A stretch of 64,000 nt of DNA from Naegleria lovaniensis (lineage: Eukaryota; Heterolobosea; Eutetramitea; Acrasida; Naegleriidae). The DNA lies in assembly GCF_003324165.1 (NCBI RefSeq), contig NW_025407888.1, positions 18,121-82,120 on the forward strand. The letters run 5' to 3'. How positions within the stretch are numbered: position 1 is the stretch's first letter; the number at the start of each line of letters is the position of its first letter. Made by a program: the position numbers and the translations under genes. Positions 54,233 to 64,000 of the stretch are shown here, piece after piece. The notes beneath the pieces were generated by a model that was not told the DNA's origin, did no database searches, and saw only the letters and a list, made by a program, of their open reading frames with translations.

Positions 54233-55603
54233 TTATTCAGATTTCACAAATTCTGCAAATCGATCCAAAGCTTCCCATGCCTCTGGTAAGTCATAATTAA
54301 ACAAAAACGGATAATCATGACACATGTCACGACCCACTAATTCAATATATTGCACACTTCCTGAATTTTCCTGTTCTTCAATTTCAATTTTCAATTCTTT
54401 CAACATTTCCGAAAATTTCATAATTTCCTCTCTCAATCGTTCTCGATCTCCATAATTCAAGAAAATTTTCTTATTTCTAATCATTTCCTTCAATTCACGT
54501 TTTGAAAATTTCAACACTGAGAACTCGGATGGATCACTCTCGAATGGCACCTTTCCTTCTCGACAGCTCAATAATAAATTTCGAGAAAGCATCATTTCAT
54601 TTCGATTCAATTTTTCAAACACACTCTCATGCGTCATTTCCAAATCACACCAAGGAGAGAGAATTAAAAATTTGTCCAATTGAGAATATGGAATCCTATT
54701 GTTATTGCTACTACTGCTGCTATTGCTACTACTACTACTACTATGGTTGGAATGATTTGAAAGTTGTTTCATTAAATTCAAAATTAAATTTCCTCCAGCA
54801 GAATCTCCTCCCAAACACACATGTTGAGGTTGCAACTGTAATTCTCTAAAGGCAAAGATCAATTCAGCCATGGCATCCGGGAAGATTTCTCGGAACGAGT
54901 GATCCGGTGCCAACACGTAATCAGCCATATAGACATTAATGCCATAACGACGAGCGAAGGGAATGAAAAAACCAGCATAACTTTCGGGAGAACCAAAGTA
55001 ATAACCACCTCCGTGGAAATAGAGGAGTGTTTTTCGGGGTGTTGATGATACTGATTTGGAAGGTTCATTTTCATCCGAATGATAAATCCATAAGGATTTT
55101 AAATTGGGTCGTCGAGAAAAGGTCTTGATTTGAAGAGGAGTGGAATGAAAAGTTGCATTTTCCTTAGGTGGTGCGACAGCAACAGATTTGCCTTGTTGTT
55201 GTTGTTGTTGAATGGTACATAACGTCAGCGAGCGTTCATAGTCATATTGAGAGAGTACGGAACGCATCATGAAATTCAAATATTTTCTCATGTGAATAAA
55301 GTCAGAGCGTTCGGGTGGACGAGAAAGATCGGAATCATTGATGGCAAAGGGAGAGACCATGGAAAAGAGAGCTCGAGCTTGAGGAGAGCAGTGAGTGCCA
55401 TACAGGTGTTTGCTTGAGAACAAGTATTGCTCTTTGAAAAGGAATAGTTTGTGAAGGAGACGTGTCAGAGTGTGGAGTGGAGAGGTTGTCAGCTGTTGCC
55501 AATGTTTCCACACCTGGTAAAGAAGGTAGGCGAGAATGAGACAGGCAAGCCATGCTGTGAGAGACATTTTTTTGTTTGTTGTTATTATGTTGCTCTCTGT
55601 CAT
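54233..55603 (-). CDS. Alpha/beta-hydrolase fold-3 lipase/esterase (HSL/AADAC-like)
   Basis: 456 residues, single exon, ATG 55603. An N-terminal membrane anchor (LTAWLACLILAYLLYQVW) suggests an ER or lipid-droplet membrane enzyme. The oxyanion motif HGGG is at about residues 197-200. The nucleophile elbow GGDSAGG has Ser near 268, and LILSPWCDLE is typical of the family. The late His is probably in RDMCHDYPFLF. A poly-Ser/Asn run (residues near 285-300, coded by AGT/AGC repeats at 54705-54755) interrupts the domain and is probably length-variable. Likely carboxylester or acylglycerol hydrolysis; the substrate is unknown. Confidence 0.86.
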   Translation of the reverse strand: MTESNIITTNKKMSLTAWLACLILAYLLYQVWKHWQQLTTSPLHTLTRLLHKLFLFKEQYLFSSKHLYGTHCSPQARALFSMVSPFAINDSDLSRPPERSDFIHMRKYLNFMMRSVLSQYDYERSLTLCTIQQQQQQGKSVAVAPPKENATFHSTPLQIKTFSRRPNLKSLWIYHSDENEPSKSVSSTPRKTLLYFHGGGYYFGSPESYAGFFIPFARRYGINVYMADYVLAPDHSFREIFPDAMAELIFAFRELQLQPQHVCLGGDSAGGNLILNLMKQLSNHSNHSSSSSSNSSSSSNNNRIPYSQLDKFLILSPWCDLEMTHESVFEKLNRNEMMLSRNLLLSCREGKVPFESDPSEFSVLKFSKRELKEMIRNKKIFLNYGDRERLREEIMKFSEMLKELKIEIEEQENSGSVQYIELVGRDMCHDYPFLFNYDLPEAWEALDRFAEFVKSE

Positions 55604-55725
55604 TTTGTCAACTTGGCTTAAATCATGTTTTCAAATAAGGTAATGTTGCGCCTGACATCGGGAAGCTCCTGCCAGGATGGATTACAACATTTTATTTATT
55701 GGTCAATGTTGAACATACAAGTAGA

Positions 55726-58326
55726 TTACAAATTTCTTTGGAATGCTAATTGATCTTCCAAGTTTTCATCCATTCCGCCTCTCACAGATGAAATGCTGGC
55801 AGTGTCGCCCAATAGTTCTTCGACAGATAGATTTAATGCATCCGATGCGATACCTTTGCTCAGCGCAATTCCCATAGTGTTGAGAGAATTGGAGTGTTGT
55901 CGAACTTCAATTTTGAGTGTCTTGATTTCTTCATCTTGCTTCTTATTCATGTCTCGAAGTTGAGTAATGAGTTTTTCCTTTGCAAGGTCCTCTTGTTCAA
56001 ATTGTTGAAGTAAAACTTTCAAATCATGAACTGTAAAATGCCATGAATAATTACATGTTAATTTAAACACTCAATTACTTCCTCACTTACCCTCTTGTTG
56101 TAATGTCTTAAGCTCACAAATTTTCTTCCAATACTTGTCAGCTCTGTCTTTAGTGTCCTTGTACTTATTCATATACTTGAGAAGAACCTGGTGAGTTTGT
56201 TCTAACTCAGATACTCGCTGTTGCTCGTCCTTTCTACTTTGGGCTAGGTCCTTTTCCAATTGAGCAATGTACTTGTTGGTTAGTTTGATGTCTTCAGGTT
56301 TGGTTGATACTTTGCTTGGTGTTGGAGGAGAGTGTACAACAACAGGAGGCTTTTGCTTCTTTGCTTCCTTTAGTTCAGCGTTCAAGGTTTCGATTTGAGT
56401 CTTGTACGATTCAACGTCTTGTTTAAGGGCTAGATTCTCTTCGGTGAGTCTTAAAATTTCTAATTGAATTTCTTCATTGTGTCGAGAAGATGGAGTTTGA
56501 TCTTGCAACTCTTGTTTCATTTTCTCGATTTCTTGTAATCGTTCATTGGCGTTTTTGAGTTTTAGCATTAAATCTTCGATAATTACATCTTTTTCGTGAG
56601 CAACTTCGTCACAAGCGCGTTCAAGCTTGGTACAACGCTGTCTGTGAGGCTGGTCAAAAAGTTTAGATGGAGCAATACCTGTAGTAGCGTTCAATGGTTG
56701 ATCCGATGAAAAGCAAGACTCTGGATACACTTGTCCATACTCTGAATGGTTCTGATTCACACCAAACATCAGATCAATCCATTTGTGTAAATTCTTGGAG
56801 ACATATTCAGACTCGAGTGCCTCTTTAGCCTTAAGAACAAAATCTTTGGCATCAATTGCCCATGGTGGTAGCTCTACATCTCCTGTACCCCCCAATGGTA
56901 GTCCTTTTGAATTTACCAATATTGAGCCATTGCCGTCGTATAATTCGGGAATTGCTTCCTTTGGATCCTTGCCATTAAGAATATTGGTCCAAGTGGTTTC
57001 TACTGATTTGAGTAATTGGTGGCCCTCCATAAATCTTCCATCATTGAAATGAATCATAACGTCAGGGTAAGGTCGAACAAGGTAGCTCATTGCAGACGAG
57101 TAATTCAAACAGAAATTGTTGCAAAGTGGTCTCTCCAGTTTGCTTGTAATTTGTTCACTGAGGCACGCTACATGTTTTCCCAAGTCCCTGAAAGAAGATG
57201 GCTCTTCCAAATTCAGTGATTCACTACTCGTGTCTGCAAAAATCCATGGGAAAATTGGATAAAGATGCACATCATTTTGAGTTCTTCCAGCCACTCTGTT
57301 CAATGTTGAGAGGTAATCAAAATTAGAAATTTGACCATTCACCCACAATTGCTCTTCTCTTCGAAGTAATTCTTCGTTTGATAATAGATTCACTTGGCTC
57401 TGTGCAATTTTGTCATGAATTTGATTTCGTTGATCTTCGTTGGTGAAGATAAATAGGCAAGAGGTCTCGTTGTGCAAATGCAAGATTAGCCCCTTTTGAC
57501 CTTGCAAGTACTGAGTTTTGGACATGGACAACACGCTCGATGAAGACAATTTCATGATGCGAGGCTCTCCGGCGAAGGAGTTGTTTGCAACAAAGTAAAT
57601 ACGCTTATCGGTAACAATAAACTTGCCTCGTGCTCTTTCAAAGGATACACACATGGTTGCTGGAAGTGTGGTTTGTACTTGCTCATCCATGAGCCATTCA
57701 GTCTTGAAAGGTGTGTTTTTCTCGCTCAATTCCAGTAATTCAGAGAGAAGAGTTTTGGAAAGAGCCTCATCATTGCTCTTTTCGGCAGCTGTCAAGCGTT
57801 GCATTCTATCTAGCAAATCCATGACAGTATTGAAGGAATCTTTGTGAACTCCAACCACAATTTTGGTAATCTATTGAGGAGGAATTTGGAACCACAGTAA
57901 AATTAGTGATAGCAGTATACAGTTGTAATGACGAAACCCCAAATATTAGTACAAGTCCGTGAAGCAACTTTAAACACTACTCACCGTTACTTTGGAATGA
58001 TCTTTGCTATCGATCAAACAGACTCTAGCTGTTGTGATTGCGAAAAGAGAACATTTCACGGAAAAGGACTTGGAGGTTGTTTTCTTAATATTTGAAACAT
58101 CTTTCATGGAAATACGATAGACTGGCAAGGATGAATCATCAGGGCAAAACATGATGGACTTGGTTGCCAAGATCAAGTGGCCTCTCGGATGCTCCGATTC
58201 ACTACTGCTGACCTGTACATAGGTGTTTGTACTAGGTTGAATATCAAGAACTTCTTCTCCTTTGTCTAGATAGAGAGAGGAAAATCTAATGCTTGGTGCT
58301 TTAGCCTTATAGAAATCTGGCATCAT
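55726..58326 (-). CDS. FAN/NSMAF-like GRAM-BEACH protein with coiled-coil tail
   Basis: Exons 58326-57985, 57870-56091 and 56030-55726 splice in phases 0 and 1 to give 808 residues. Start chosen at ATG 58326. The N-terminus holds a GRAM/PH-like module as in FAN (LYLDKGEEVLDIQPS; GKFIVTDKRIYFVANNSFAG). A BEACH domain follows: NRVAGRTQNDVHLYPIFPWI, PSSFRDLGKHVACL, YSSAMSYLVRPYPDV, LPPWAIDAKDFV, HKWIDLMFGVNQ, and the closing PSKLFDQPHRQR. Human FAN ends in WD40 repeats; here a long coiled coil (LKNANERLQEIEKMKQELQD and more) replaces them. BEACH proteins work in membrane traffic and vesicle size control. Loss of WD40 repeats suggests different partners. Confidence 0.85.
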
Positions 58327-58754
58327 GATAGAAATTTTCGGAATTTTGAAACACAATGGCAATACAAGAATGATGATTCACGGATCAAAAGAACGAGGTA
58401 GAGTTGAACAATTCTACTTTCAACCACCAGAGCCACCTCTACTACTACTTACTGAGCATATTTGTTAAACAGTGATTGTGTTGGTGATGTGTTGAGAATT
58501 TTTTGAAACAGCCTCTTGCCAGCAGTTCTACAAATTTGGCGGGTACCATGGTGTAGAATAGATATTGAAACGCTACTTTTATGTCTGATTAGGTTTACTA
58601 ATATTTAGCGATTGAATTGTTAATGATATCATTGTGTGTTTTAGTATTACATTATTGTCTAGATGAGTAGTGGACTTTCCATTATTATTATCATCATCAT
58701 GAACACAAAAAATAATGAAATCATTTCATGAATAAACTACAAAAACTCTCTTGT
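58327..58754. promoter_or_regulatory. Region upstream of BEACH gene
   Basis: 428 bp between the BEACH start and the 3' end of UBC12. It contains TTTGGCGGG at 58535-58543, an E2F-like motif about 210 bp upstream of the BEACH ATG. No gene. Confidence 0.4.
58535..58543 (+). promoter_or_regulatory. E2F-like TTTGGCGGG upstream of BEACH gene
   Basis: Same 9-mer as at 24754-24762, in a promoter position. Function inferred from resemblance to the E2F/DP consensus. Confidence 0.3.
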
Positions 58755-59306
58755 TTAGTAATAGGAACCTTTCATATAATTTTTAGCCTTGCGTTTAAAG
58801 TCTTCAAATTGATCGGTATAGTGCTTGGCAGCATCAAGATCAAGAGGATCATCGGGATTTGGTTCGAGGAACAGGAAGTGAAGACCAGTGAAAATGGCGT
58901 TCAAATTCAAAACAGGTTTCCAATCGGCTCTCAAAATGTTCAAACAGACGGCACCGTTTTGGTCAATATTTGGATGCCAGACTTTTGTTTTACAGATAAC
59001 CTTTGGTGGTTTGATTGGATATTCGTTTGGAATGTTAATTTCGAATTCGTGTGGGTGACCCTTCCAAATTCCATCATCAGGAATGAGTGTGAGAGTCATC
59101 TTGTTGAGTTTGTTGGCGTCTTCAATTTTGAGATTATCAGACCACTTCTTTTCCAATTCGTCGAGATCTTTCTGGACACGGATTTGATAACCAGTGCTTC
59201 TGCCACCACCCTGAGAGATGATACCAGTAACACCAGCAGTGGCCTTTTGGTCTCCGCCAGTAGCGTTTTGTTCCTTCTCCTTTTGCAATTTTGCCTTTGA
59301 GAACAT
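58755..59306 (-). CDS. UBE2M: NEDD8-conjugating E2 enzyme UBC12/UBE2M
   Basis: 183 residues, single exon, ATG 59306. The N-terminal extension begins MFSKAKLQKEK, comparable to the MIKLF-type docking peptide by which UBC12 binds the NEDD8 E1 and DCN1; the first residues differ. The UBC core has HPN in VWHPNIDQNG, then the catalytic Cys near residue 121 (AVCLNILRADWKPVL), a sequence specific to UBC12. The C-terminus ends FKRKAKNYMKGSYY. It transfers NEDD8 to cullins, activating SCF-type ligases, so it is functionally linked to the F-box genes in this window. Confidence 0.95.
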   Translation of the reverse strand: MFSKAKLQKEKEQNATGGDQKATAGVTGIISQGGGRSTGYQIRVQKDLDELEKKWSDNLKIEDANKLNKMTLTLIPDDGIWKGHPHEFEINIPNEYPIKPPKVICKTKVWHPNIDQNGAVCLNILRADWKPVLNLNAIFTGLHFLFLEPNPDDPLDLDAAKHYTDQFEDFKRKAKNYMKGSYY

Positions 59307-59535
59307 TTTTTCGTCGTCAAGAGAGTGAAATTTGATGGGAAATTGATGACGAGTTTTTGAGTTATTTTTTTGAGATGGAGTGACTATGAGTTCATAGCAG
59401 ACTATTTTTATCGTTTACAAATTCAACCTGACGCTGAACCATGATAACGAATGAAACCAGTTCACACAAGTCGCAACGTGTTTATTGTTCTCTGAATAAA
59501 TTAATTGAGAGGATGTTGAAAATTGTGCCTACTAA

Positions 59536-61215
59536 TTAAAATAAGCTTCCTGAAGTCAAAAAACCAGAGTTCTCAAATTCATCCCACTCTGCAAAGACAG
59601 TTGAAAACTCCTTTGGGTTGCCAGCAAGCGCTGCAAAAGAAGGGCTACTACATGGAACGGCAGCTGGATCAAACATATTTCCAAGTGCTTGGTTGCTTGT
59701 TCGAAGATGATTGCTTGGTGTTGTCGAAGAGCAAGATGACATGACCATCATATGATTCAAAATGTCTGCATCAGGATTCGTTTGAATATTGAACAATTTT
59801 TCTTCGAGTTCAATATCACGTCTCACAAAATCGTCAACTTCCTCTTGACAAGGATCAAAGTTTTCAGCCTCAGCACCACCACCATTCACAATTAAGGGTT
59901 GAGCTATTTCAAGCTTACATTCGAATGGAACAATGGCAGTTCCTTCACACAAAAGAATCTCTTGCTGGTCAAAGTGGTACACAGACTCATCCATCAAATC
60001 ATCGTGGCCAGCATCTTCGAATGAATCTCGATCAAAGCTATCTTCTCTCTTGACAGCACGGAGAAGTTGGTGAGGAGTCAAATGTTGTTGTGTGGGCGAC
60101 AACGCTTGGAAGTTTAACATTGGGAATGGATCTTCATTGCACAACAAGTCTCCTTCACTGGACAAGAATGCACTCCATGTACCTGTACACTCAGGTTGTT
60201 TGGTATTGTTACCATTGCTACTGGCATTGGAGGTGCTTCTCTTTTTTCGGGCCTGTGTCTTCCTGGTTGATTGAGGTTGTGAGGGAGCAACCGTAGAAGA
60301 TGCCTCAGTAAGAGTCTCTTTCAGCTTTTGAGGAATGGTCACATTAGAATTGCAAGTAATGTTCGTTCGAGAGACTGGTCTACCCTTTCCCTCTTGCTCG
60401 TACTTGCGCAGCATGATCCATCGATGGCGACACTGAATATCGGTCCTTCCAATGAACGAATCGGCAATACTCTTCCAAGCGCTTTCTCCAAATTCACGAA
60501 CCTTGTCAATGAGCATCAAATCTTCTTCTTCACTCCATGGTTTTTTACAAATCTTGGGATTGAGCACTCGCCACCAGTGTTGATTACATTGATCACTGTT
60601 CTTGGTACCCACCATTTTAGCAATTTCATTCCACTTCTTTTCACCATACTTTTCGATGGCCTTGATGAGCATTTCATTCTCGGTTTTGGTCCATCGATTG
60701 CAACTCTTTCGTTTTCCAGAGGATTGCGCAGTGCTTCCTGATGAAGAGCTGCTGTCATCTGAGGGTGATGAAGGTTCGCTTTTTGCTCTAGTTCCTGATT
60801 TGGTCGACGATTTTCGTTTGGTTTTTGATTGCTTGGTGATGGAGCTTAGATTGAGTTTAGGGAGTGAGGATGACTCTTGGTCGTTGGAAACGTTGTGGAT
60901 TGGTGCTTGAAAGGATTTGAGAGAAAAGTCGTCCCTTGAGATCGGAAGCGTTCTATTTGTTGTAATGTTAGCGGTAATGGTGGTTGTGATAGAGGATGGT
61001 GATGATGAGAGAATAGCGGTGGTGCCTTTGCTGTGTTGCAAGTGTCGTTGCAAAAACGAAGTGTGGTTGAGGGAGTTATAGAGAACAGAAGCATTGTGCA
61101 TGGCAGCGTTAATGGCTGAGAGCGGTGATGTGTTGCCCGTCGATGACGATGATGATGATGAAGATGGTGAGCCTTCTAGTGTATTAAGGCTTCCAAGGGT
61201 TGTTGATTTTACCAT
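59536..61215 (-). CDS. R2R3 Myb transcription factor
   Basis: 559 residues, single exon, ATG 61215. Two Myb repeats lie at about residues 170-275: NRWTKTENEMLIKAIEKYGE with QHWWRVL, then KPWSEEEDLMLIDKVREFGE with HRWIML. The Trp residues are regularly spaced as in c-Myb R2 and R3; no R1 is visible. The flanks are Ser/Thr-rich, with a basic stretch (TKRKSSTKSGTRAKSEPS) before the repeats and an acidic C-terminal half suited to activation. Nuclear DNA-binding regulator; targets unknown. The upstream region carries E2F-like motifs at 61592-61619. Confidence 0.9.
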   Translation of the reverse strand: MVKSTTLGSLNTLEGSPSSSSSSSSTGNTSPLSAINAAMHNASVLYNSLNHTSFLQRHLQHSKGTTAILSSSPSSITTTITANITTNRTLPISRDDFSLKSFQAPIHNVSNDQESSSLPKLNLSSITKQSKTKRKSSTKSGTRAKSEPSSPSDDSSSSSGSTAQSSGKRKSCNRWTKTENEMLIKAIEKYGEKKWNEIAKMVGTKNSDQCNQHWWRVLNPKICKKPWSEEEDLMLIDKVREFGESAWKSIADSFIGRTDIQCRHRWIMLRKYEQEGKGRPVSRTNITCNSNVTIPQKLKETLTEASSTVAPSQPQSTRKTQARKKRSTSNASSNGNNTKQPECTGTWSAFLSSEGDLLCNEDPFPMLNFQALSPTQQHLTPHQLLRAVKREDSFDRDSFEDAGHDDLMDESVYHFDQQEILLCEGTAIVPFECKLEIAQPLIVNGGGAEAENFDPCQEEVDDFVRRDIELEEKLFNIQTNPDADILNHMMVMSSCSSTTPSNHLRTSNQALGNMFDPAAVPCSSPSFAALAGNPKEFSTVFAEWDEFENSGFLTSGSLF

Positions 61216-62078
61216 TCTTGTACAATTTGGTGTTCGTAAAATGCCGAATATAATAAGGCTAGTGGTGGATGGGGTGGCGTTTTTGAATTAGCGTGGTATA
61301 TAAATATTGCTTCAAGGCAGCCTTGAATAATGTTAATTGAGAAATAGAGAATGAAGGTAAGGAAGGGAATAAGTGTGTACACTTGCGTTAGAGGGTTCCG
61401 TTGTCGAGCGAGAGTGAGTTCCGTCGTGATGAATGGCACCAGCAGTTCGAGATGTCTCGCTAGTAATGGCAGTTGTTGTTCGTTTTTTTGTGTTGTTGAG
61501 TTTCCAAGGCGGGCACAGATGGTTGCTGAGAAAGAGTTTTGGGACCATCTCTCGTTAGCGGCCGTTTTCGGTTAATAAAACTGCAGTTAGTGGCGGGAAA
61601 TGTTTTCAAATTTTGGCGGTATAATTTTGATGCCAAACCCTCTTCATTCGAATGATCTGAGAACATGTTGTTGATCATGATGGCAAGATACTCCCATCTC
61701 TCCCCCCAATTACAACGTCTTTCGTAACACTTTAAAGAATGTAATACTCGGTTGCGGGAAGGGAATTGTTGTGTAAGAGAGATCGTAAGAGATAATTGAG
61801 GATGATACTGCTGGAATCATGCTTTCAAACAATTCTGCAACACTGTCATGATTCAAATCGCCGTACGGCCAGGAAATTTGGCAAAAAGATCAAGGCGTAA
61901 TGACCTTAAACCTCCATGCAGGTTCTGAGTTGGAAGAGGTACCATACAAATGCAAGAGTCCAACAGGCAGACAATCCATAGATCAAAAAAAAGCTAATTG
62001 AGAAATGCCAAATCTCTTTGCAAACATGAGAAAGGAAAATGTCGGGAGAAATGTCATTCTCGCACCGAATTTCCCCTT
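61216..62078. promoter_or_regulatory. Divergent promoter region of Myb gene and unknown ORF
   Basis: 863 bp. GGCGGGAAA (61592-61600) and TTTGGCGG (61612-61619) form an E2F-like pair in opposite orientations, 380-400 bp upstream of the Myb ATG. A TATATAAATAT stretch lies near 61298. No gene is supported. Confidence 0.4.
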
Positions 62079-62537
62079 ATGATCTTGACTCATCCGCATG
62101 CGAAACCAATTAAAAAATCCATCATTAAAACCCCAATGCCAGTAGAAGAACATTCTTGGTGTAGTGAGCAAGTGATTGCAGCACTTTCGAGAGAGCCAGT
62201 AGGTACTGAACTCGCTCAACAAGTGGCTCAAGCCCTCAAGAGTGGTCGTTACATCATGAACGGACACAGGGATTATTGTGGGGTTGGTCTTGTTTACACA
62301 ACACCACAAAAAGTCTTTGAATTTTGCTACGTGAATGATGGTTTTAACACAGATTCCATCATTTCCTTCTCTGATGAGAATGAGTTTATCAAATTCTTGT
62401 CCGAGCAAAGTGATTATTCCATGAGCGGAGCAGATGAATCGAGTGCTGTATTTTACGAAAAGAATACCTTTGGAAGGAATAATCAACGCATTACTGTGGC
62501 TAGACTGGAACATTTGGTGGCTACCAGTCGTTTATAA
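62079..62537 (+). CDS. Unknown protein, 152 aa
   Basis: The first ATG of the frame is at 62079; the frame is open from 61998. The product looks globular (EEHSWCSEQVIAAL; GRYIMNGHRDYCGVGLVY; FEFCYVNDGFNTDSIISFSD) without membrane segments or disorder. I recognise no family. The even composition and lack of low-complexity sequence argue for a real, conserved gene. It lies between the Myb and gelsolin-like genes. Confidence 0.6.
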   Translation: MILTHPHAKPIKKSIIKTPMPVEEHSWCSEQVIAALSREPVGTELAQQVAQALKSGRYIMNGHRDYCGVGLVYTTPQKVFEFCYVNDGFNTDSIISFSDENEFIKFLSEQSDYSMSGADESSAVFYEKNTFGRNNQRITVARLEHLVATSRL

Positions 62538-62718
62538 AGGTAGATTCAGACATTTCCAAATAACTGCACACAGTAATTCAGTAATTATGAAAAATTAGGC
62601 AATCATGATGATATCATTGTGTGCGCTCCGATCAAAAAACGAAATCTGGTGATCCAGACGCGATGATTGATGAAAATTGTTGATGAAAAATTTTTATTTA
62701 CCAAATTAAAAAAATTTC

Positions 62719-64000
62719 ATGTTCAAATTATCATTGCCCCTTTCCAAAGTGAACAACACCAACAGCGAGGAAGGAGTGGCGGTTGATCGTGGTACTTCTT
62801 CTTCTGATACAACAACAACAACCACAAATCATGAAAATTCCAACTCCACGTCCGTTCCAAGCAGCACAACAAGTAATGGCATTACTATTCCGCCCGTATC
62901 ATTATCCAATTTGAAAACCGTCATCTCTTCCTCGTCAGACAACAACAATGACACGTCCTATGATGATGATGATGAGGAAGATATCAAGGACTATGAAATC
63001 TTCTCAAATGGAAAATCAGCAAGAGGTACAACAACAAACAGTAGCAGTGCCTCCTTCTTTTCTTCCATTTCATTTGATACTGACCCAATTCCAATTGAAG
63101 CTATGAGCAAGTTGATTGGATCATCCCCATCAACAGGCCAAGACGCAACTCTCTACACGAGCAATATCAAATTATTCGAATGTTTTGATGCTACCTCATC
63201 ATCCCACAAGAACTCTTCGGACAAGGTCTGGAAACGAGAGTTTAAAACAAGACCTCTCCATAGTCTGGTCTCGAGCACAATATCATCATCCTCTCGCTCC
63301 TCACAATTCAATACAACTTCGTGCTATATTGTTCTCCACCTCTATCATCATTCTCACTTGAACTCGACAACATCACCACAACAATCCAACAAACATGCCT
63401 TCCCATTCGCCACTATTGACGAATCATCGACTCGAGATGAAACTAACTTTAGACTACTCGAACAACTCTTCACAATTGGCTCTCTAGATGGATCTAATGG
63501 CATGACAGATTGTGCCTTCACACCGCGTGGTTTAGAGTATCCATTTGCTAGTACCCGATTAGACTCCTCACAACACAACAAGTACCTCTTCGATCTCTAT
63601 GTATGGTACGGAAAGGAGTCAAGTGAATTTGTCAAGAGCAGAACCATTGAGAGAGCACTCCACTTGGAATCATTGTTGCAACAACCTCATGCTGTTAGAG
63701 CAGTTATTCCACTCTGGAAAACCACAATCATTTGACGATTTGGTACTCAAAACAGACGTTCGAAACAGTGTCGCAACCTCTCAGTCACCAGAAACCTCAA
63801 CTACTGCTTCATCATCTGCCACATTGTCAAGTCTTTCATCGAGTGCTTTGCGTCATCATCTTTTAGCTCGGATTAAAGCCATGATGAGAGGCACAACACA
63901 AAAATCATCGAGACATCTTTTTGAAGAGTTGTCACTTCTTTCTCCTGACGAAACATTTAATAGCTCAGACGTTGATAAGCTGGGAAATCTTCTCCAACTC
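62719..64000 (+). CDS. Gelsolin-like domain protein, 3' end outside window
   Basis: ATG 62719. The first 110 residues are Ser/Thr/Asn-rich. Residues roughly 120-330 resemble a gelsolin/villin repeat (SCYIVLHLYHH; NKYLFDLYVWYGKESSEFVK; RTIERALHLESLL), as in actin-severing and capping proteins. The first frame stops at 63733-63735. The frame one base over is open from about 63693 (MLLEQLFHSGKPQSFDDLVL) to the window end, so a one-base shift near 63690 is needed. The continuation fits the end of a gelsolin repeat (QGKEP-like SGKPQSFDDL). The gene is truncated at the window edge. Confidence 0.6.

Overview
This is an AT-rich window with nuclear eukaryotic genes in the standard code. Proteins are rich in Ser, Asn and Gln, GT-AG introns are short (about 50-155 bp), and genes are tightly spaced. 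The gene set (BEACH, STRIP, FANCI, UBC12, PPME1, PMP3, an eIF2-alpha kinase, RCC1-kinase, F-box/LRR and CRN-like proteins) suggests a free-living amoeboflagellate of the Naegleria / Heterolobosea type. That assignment is inferred from protein style, not proved.

Positions 1-25600 are ordinary gene-dense sequence: a Ser/Asn-rich unknown gene, a STRIP/FAM40-like gene, a FANCI-like DNA-repair gene, an eIF2-alpha-type kinase, a coiled-coil protein, PP2A methylesterase (PPME1), a cytochrome P450 and a membrane-anchored RCC1-repeat kinase.

Positions 25600-47450 are a mobile-DNA island. One F-box/LRR gene is split by two unrelated transposons. The first is a 3.67-kb P-like element with 37-bp perfect terminal inverted repeats (TIRs) and an 8-bp target-site duplication (TSD). 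The second is a 206-bp miniature element with a 9-bp duplication. Removing both with one copy of each duplication leaves one continuous 599-codon frame. Next come a CRN-like NTPase-nuclease gene and a 12.6-kb interval bounded by imperfect inverted repeats (AGAGATCCGGG...) and a 3-bp CTT repeat. That interval holds a Tnp2/CACTA-type transposase, a divergent coiled-coil partner, a second broken transposase, an unknown ORF and hairpin-rich DNA.

Positions 47660-64000 return to host genes: an F-box/LRR protein, a PIN-like carrier, a C2-domain SNARE, a three-exon PMP3 gene, an alpha/beta hydrolase, a BEACH protein with a coiled-coil tail, UBC12, an R2R3 Myb factor, an unknown conserved-looking ORF and a gelsolin-like gene running off the end.

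Several otherwise good host genes carry single-base frame changes (near 1627, 2160, 5320, 8315, 47990 and 63690). Their number suggests either uncorrected assembly indels or unusual processing, so those models are provisional.
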